64,000 nucleotides of DNA from Dolomedes plantarius (lineage: Eukaryota > Arthropoda > Arachnida > Araneae > Dolomedidae): NCBI GenBank assembly GCA_907164885.2, contig OU015490.1, positions 215,639,634 through 215,703,633 of the forward strand. Direction: 5' to 3'. Of the stretch, positions 58,607 to 64,000 are shown in pieces; position 1 is the stretch's first letter; every line of letters starts with the position of its first letter. The notes beneath the pieces were generated by a model, which was given only the letters and a program-made list of their open reading frames with translations, was not told where the DNA came from and made no database searches. Made by a program: the position numbers and the translations under genes.

Positions 58607-59989
58607 TTAAATGATTTTTCAATATCTTTGGAAGATGATATAAAGAATTAAATAAACAGCTAAAAATTAAGAAGAAATAAGATGAGGGCGAATAAGTAGT
58701 CTGCAATGCATTATGTTTTCAGTAAGTCCGAAAGTCAAACTTTTAAATTGGTGAGCTGCAAAGATATCAGGACCACTTGCTTGCCGTAACTCAAAAACCT
58801 CACTGCGATTCCACATCCTGAAGTGCGATCCAAAAACTCTCAACAGTTTTTCATTTATTTTTCTAAGCGAGGAACTTTTACAAATGTCCATGTTTACTCT
58901 TATGTACATTTACCATAATTCGTTTGATCCTATGCCTTTACTACAAAGAGAGATGTTCGATGTCTTTTAATCTCCGGTATAATTAAATCCATGAAATTGA
59001 AGCACACAATTAAAAGAAGTTATTAGAGCGAAATGGGTGAAATACCTTTAACAATATTCTAGAAGAGGAATTCGTAATGAACACCTAATTTCTGGAACAC
59101 AAATGTGCAAATTATCATTTCAATTAGCGATAGAGTCTTGATTAAAAATGTTGCATGTTCTTGAAAGAAATCTATTACAATTAATGGAGTTTAAAAATCT
59201 ATAACCTTGCGCTCAAAAATCATATATTTGATATTAGTCTAGACAGTTTCACAGACAAAATCTTGAGAAAGTAATGAAAAGACATTGATAAAACATAGTT
59301 AAAGACTTAAATTTAAAAGATTCTGCTAACGAAGGATGCTTAATGTAGAATACTAATAAGTAATTGAAATTGTAAATTTGCCGTTATGCATATATTATTA
59401 TTCATATATATTATTATGCTTTATTATTATGAATATGTATTTTGAAAGTATACGTGAAAGAAAATATTTATTTGATCCTTTTGGAAGGGACTCAGTTCTT
59501 TTTTGCAAAGATAATGCATCTCTTAGGTATTAAATTTATAAAATAAAATTCCAAATAATTTTTATCTTCCTTTGATACTTTATGCTGTTCTTACAGCTCA
59601 CATTCATAGCCTTTTTGCAAAGCCTATTAAAGCTTAATGAAGAACGAATCATGAAATCGACATTGTCATCTAAAGTTAAAGCTTTCTTTCATTTGTTTAT
59701 TGGATTTTATTCTAAAACACGTATCTTCACTTTCGAATGCAGCGTCTACATCTGAAATTTTTCTAGAAATTGAGACTTTTATTTTTTAAATCAATACCAG
59801 CTAGGAAATTATAGGGTATACTCAAATTATAAATGATTGAAAAACTTTTTAAATGCAAGTTTGGAAAGTGGAGCTTGGAGTTATCTGGCTAAGTAAATAT
59901 AAAAATTTTTAAGAAGGCAGTTTAAGTAGGAAGTATATAGTATTTCCACGGATCAGTGGGATTAAAATATGCATAATTTTTTTTTCTGG
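58607..59989. other. Unassigned; partial R1 repeat at 59130-59300
   Basis: TCTTGATTAAAAATG at 59135 recalls the start of dispersed repeat R1, but the CAGATGGCGC motif is missing. An 80-codon minus frame (58667-58909) has no known domain. Confidence 0.4.
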
Positions 59990-61545
<1,556 letters not shown>

Positions 61546-62299
61546 TATCGAGTATTTTATTGCGAAGAAACTTTATCTGAAGCCGAAATTTTATGATCAA
61601 AAGTGAAGTTAAATATTTTTATGACAAGGATGTGTCTCAAAATGGAACATATTTTCTTTAAAAATTGGAATCGTAGGAAAATGAAAAAAAGGAAAATCAG
61701 AAATTCTTTCAACACAAATATTTATGTTATTGTAGCTTCGAAAAGTGAAAGAAATTAAAAGGTTGAAAAAAAATATTTTAAATATAATGCGTTTCGCTAG
61801 TTCAAATTTAGCATCTTAGAGGACTGAAAAATATTAAATTATGCATTTTATGTTAAAATGCTATAGATACACAAAATGCGACATTTTAAAAAATTATGTT
61901 ATGTAAATTTAGGAGAGGATATTAAGCGTATTAATGCTTGATTAATTTTAATATTTCCTATTTTTTCTTTTACTTTCATATTATGAGTTTTTTTATAAAC
62001 CTCCTTAAATATCTTACATATTTGAGAGGTGCACTTCAAATGACTTCCCTCATGTAGCCCTCTGCCATTTTTAACTAAAAACAAAGATTATTTTTATTTA
62101 TATGCTTCTAAAGTGGAATTACTAGTTGGGGTTTTATATTTGAACAGTCACCAATACATATGATTCTTACAAACAAAACAATTTTTTTTAACAATTGTAC
62201 CCCCGTTCTATTAGGGGATTCCCTCGAACAAGGCCCCAGATATTATGTAATAATGCTTGCTAGGATGAAGCAATGTGAACCCCAAAAGAGTACGCTAGA
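61546..62299. other. Unassigned AT-rich sequence
   Basis: No supported feature. A 61-codon minus frame (61899-62084) is probably chance. Confidence 0.45.
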
Positions 62300-62560
62300 T
62301 ATCTTGACCTTAGTGCAATTGATTGCATTACATGGGAGACTGGAAGTGATCGCCGTTTTCTGCCAGACACTTTTCGACGCAGCGCTCCATGGTCTTGAAC
62401 GTACTGGCAAGGGCATCATGGGGAATAGCACACATTTATCTTTGGATGTTTTCCTTCAAATATTCCACAGGGCGAGATTTCTTCCTATAGACTATAATTG
62501 TAAAAGGAAAAAGTCTGGCGGTGTCAGATCCGGCTACCGAGGTGGAGTCCTCGGTAGCAA
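62300..62560 (-). pseudogene. DDE transposase C-terminal remnant (IS630/Tc1-mariner type)
   Basis: On the minus strand, just downstream of 62480, the segment VEYLKENIQR is followed after a stop by AIPHDALASTFKTMERCVEK then CLAENGDHFQ. This is the conserved C-terminal pattern of mariner-like transposases (helix with ME-RV, Cys, then G-HF). The overlapping 140-codon plus-strand frame (62160-62582) is a shadow of it. No catalytic residues or terminal repeats remain. Confidence 0.65.
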
Positions 62561-62605
62561 AGTCCCTATTTTATGCTGTTGACAATGATTAAGTCTATTT
62601 AGCAT

Positions 62606-62635
62606 ATATATATATATAAATAAATAAATAAATAA

Positions 62636-62706
<71 letters not shown>
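62606..62706. repeat. Compound microsatellite (TA)n(AAAT)n(CA)n(TA)n
   Basis: Four successive simple motifs. Confidence 0.94.
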
Positions 62707-62709
<3 letters not shown>

Positions 62710-63905
62710 TAACTACCTGGCAATTTCGATGAATGGTGGTATTAAGTCACTTGCATTTGATTTTCCACTTCTTGGCAATTGTTGACCAAGAGTTATGTCT
62801 CCAGTAAACACTGAATGGTTGAAAAATTATGCGTACTTTATGTTTTTATAAGTTGTCCATTAAACTAATACAACTGGTCATAAGAATGAATTATCTTAAT
62901 TTTTTTTAATTAATAATTGCCGATATCCATTATAGAGTCGAACCACAAGCAAGATTTACGGAAAACCAAATTCAGAACCTTTGAGTTTTTGTCTCTTTGT
63001 GACGTCCTATTCCTACGCCTTATAACTGCAGCATATACAATTGTATAGGTGGCTCTCTAATAGGTGTTCGTATTATTTTGTCCCCATCTGTAGACATATA
63101 ATACACATGAAAGTAAATAATAGTGTCGGACAATTTTATTCTTCTTCTGAACTTAGTGTCCTGGAGTCTTCTAACTTGGTGTGCTAAGATTAAATTATGC
63201 GAAATATCGACTAATATGTTTGTAGACTGGAACAACTGAAGAGGTGAAGAAACATAGTGAAAATCAAGATAAAATCTTGCTAAGCAAAGACAAAAAAGTA
63301 ATTTCCGAGATAAGATCATGATAATTCAAGAAATTACTTATTACGTTTGTACCGGCTAATAAAATATTAGGATACAATGATCTATACGCCAATATCAGTT
63401 GCTTAAGCTTTAAGACAGCCAAATAATGTATTTTAGATATAACATTTAGTTATAATTAAAACTCAATGTTTAACACTTATGTTTCTTTAAGCCTCAAGTA
63501 ATTACGACATTTATGATATTCATGATAGTAAACAATAGTGTAAATAATTACCATTGCAGACAATTTTCGTAACTTAACGCAAAAGTAAATATTTCTCAGA
63601 AATTTGATGACCAAGATGTTACATTATCACATTACAAGAATGATATTTCTGAAGAAGCCGATTCCGTAATTGGCGGGATCGTAAAATGAAATGACCTCTC
63701 TAATGCCTTAATTCTCTTACTCTCGCATGTCTCATCCTATATCGGAAATTTGGGGAAGAAGTAACGAGATCAAGTGCATATGATGGAAGATCTGGAAATC
63801 AGCCAGACGATTAATGAATCGATCGGCGTTGTGTTTGTTTGGGACTCAAAATTCATGCTGTCGATATATGCTTACGTCGCTTTATGAGATTTTATAACAA
63901 ATTAA
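62707..63905. other. Unassigned; possible transposon end near 63035
   Basis: ACAATTGTATAGGTGGCTCTC then AATAGGTGTTCGTATTATTT recalls Tc1-type termini, but no partner was found. The 99-codon minus frame at 63020-63319 has no known domain. AGTAAATAATAGTG (63112) and AGTAAACAATAGTG (63527) form a partial internal duplication. Confidence 0.3.
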
Positions 63906-63930
63906 TAACAATATATATGTATATATATAT

Positions 63931-64000
<70 letters not shown>
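63906..64000. repeat. (TA)n microsatellite, running off the window
   Basis: TA tract with a few interruptions at its start, continuing to the last base. Confidence 0.96.

Overview
This window looks like a gene-poor, AT-rich stretch of an arthropod nuclear genome, most likely an arachnid such as a spider. That assignment is an inference from the mix of element families (Ty3/gypsy, Tc1/mariner, pogo/Tigger, piggyBac, tRNA-derived SINEs) and the abundance of long (TA)n tracts. I see no host protein-coding gene, functional tRNA or rRNA gene, or CRISPR array. Almost all recognisable coding sequence belongs to transposable elements, and nearly all of it is broken.

Layout. 0.3-0.7 kb holds a short mariner-type MITE. 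2.6-10.3 kb is an old minus-strand Ty3/gypsy element (Gypsy-1) with 267-bp LTRs; its gag is split by a plus-strand piggyBac transposon at a TTAA site, and its integrase core is deleted. 11-12.6 kb is a second, internally deleted piggyBac. 12.9-14.9 kb carries two tRNA-derived SINEs and two small DNA-transposon remnants. 17.0-17.7 kb is a 745-bp near-perfect palindrome with mariner-like ends. 18.5-21.7 kb is a degenerate tandem array interrupted by a purine-rich block and an LTR-like segment. 22.0-24.6 kb holds a Tigger element and a mariner derivative with a SINE inside it. 26.4-30 kb holds a SINE and two Tc1 elements, one nearly intact. 30.7-34.5 kb holds two Tigger MITEs and a foldback element built from an inverted mariner 3' end.

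34.5-40.4 kb is a young minus-strand Gypsy element (Gypsy-2). Its 492-bp LTRs differ at only two adjacent bases, yet it lacks the catalytic reverse transcriptase and most of RNase H. It probably moved using proteins from another copy. 42.5-44.1 kb is a third Tigger. 44.9-45.5 kb is a tandem repeat of about 120 bp. 46.8-47.9 kb is a decayed Tc1. 48.8-49.5 kb looks like a small Helitron. 49.7-51.1 kb carries two SINEs. 52.9-54.1 kb is a possible solo LTR. 54.2-58.6 kb holds another mariner foldback and two TTAA-flanked MITEs. 60.0-61.5 kb is a tandem repeat with a period near 280 bp. 62.3-62.6 kb is a transposase remnant on the minus strand.

The most notable signals are: (1) Gypsy-2, a non-autonomous element that appears to have moved recently, with an in-frame TGA CAA TTA at its gag-pol junction; (2) SINE families that appear to swap tRNA-like heads and central bodies; (3) three separate foldback elements made from mariner-type ends; (4) three piggyBac-like families that each carry short palindromes near their ends. 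All comparisons here were made by eye, and no database search was run.
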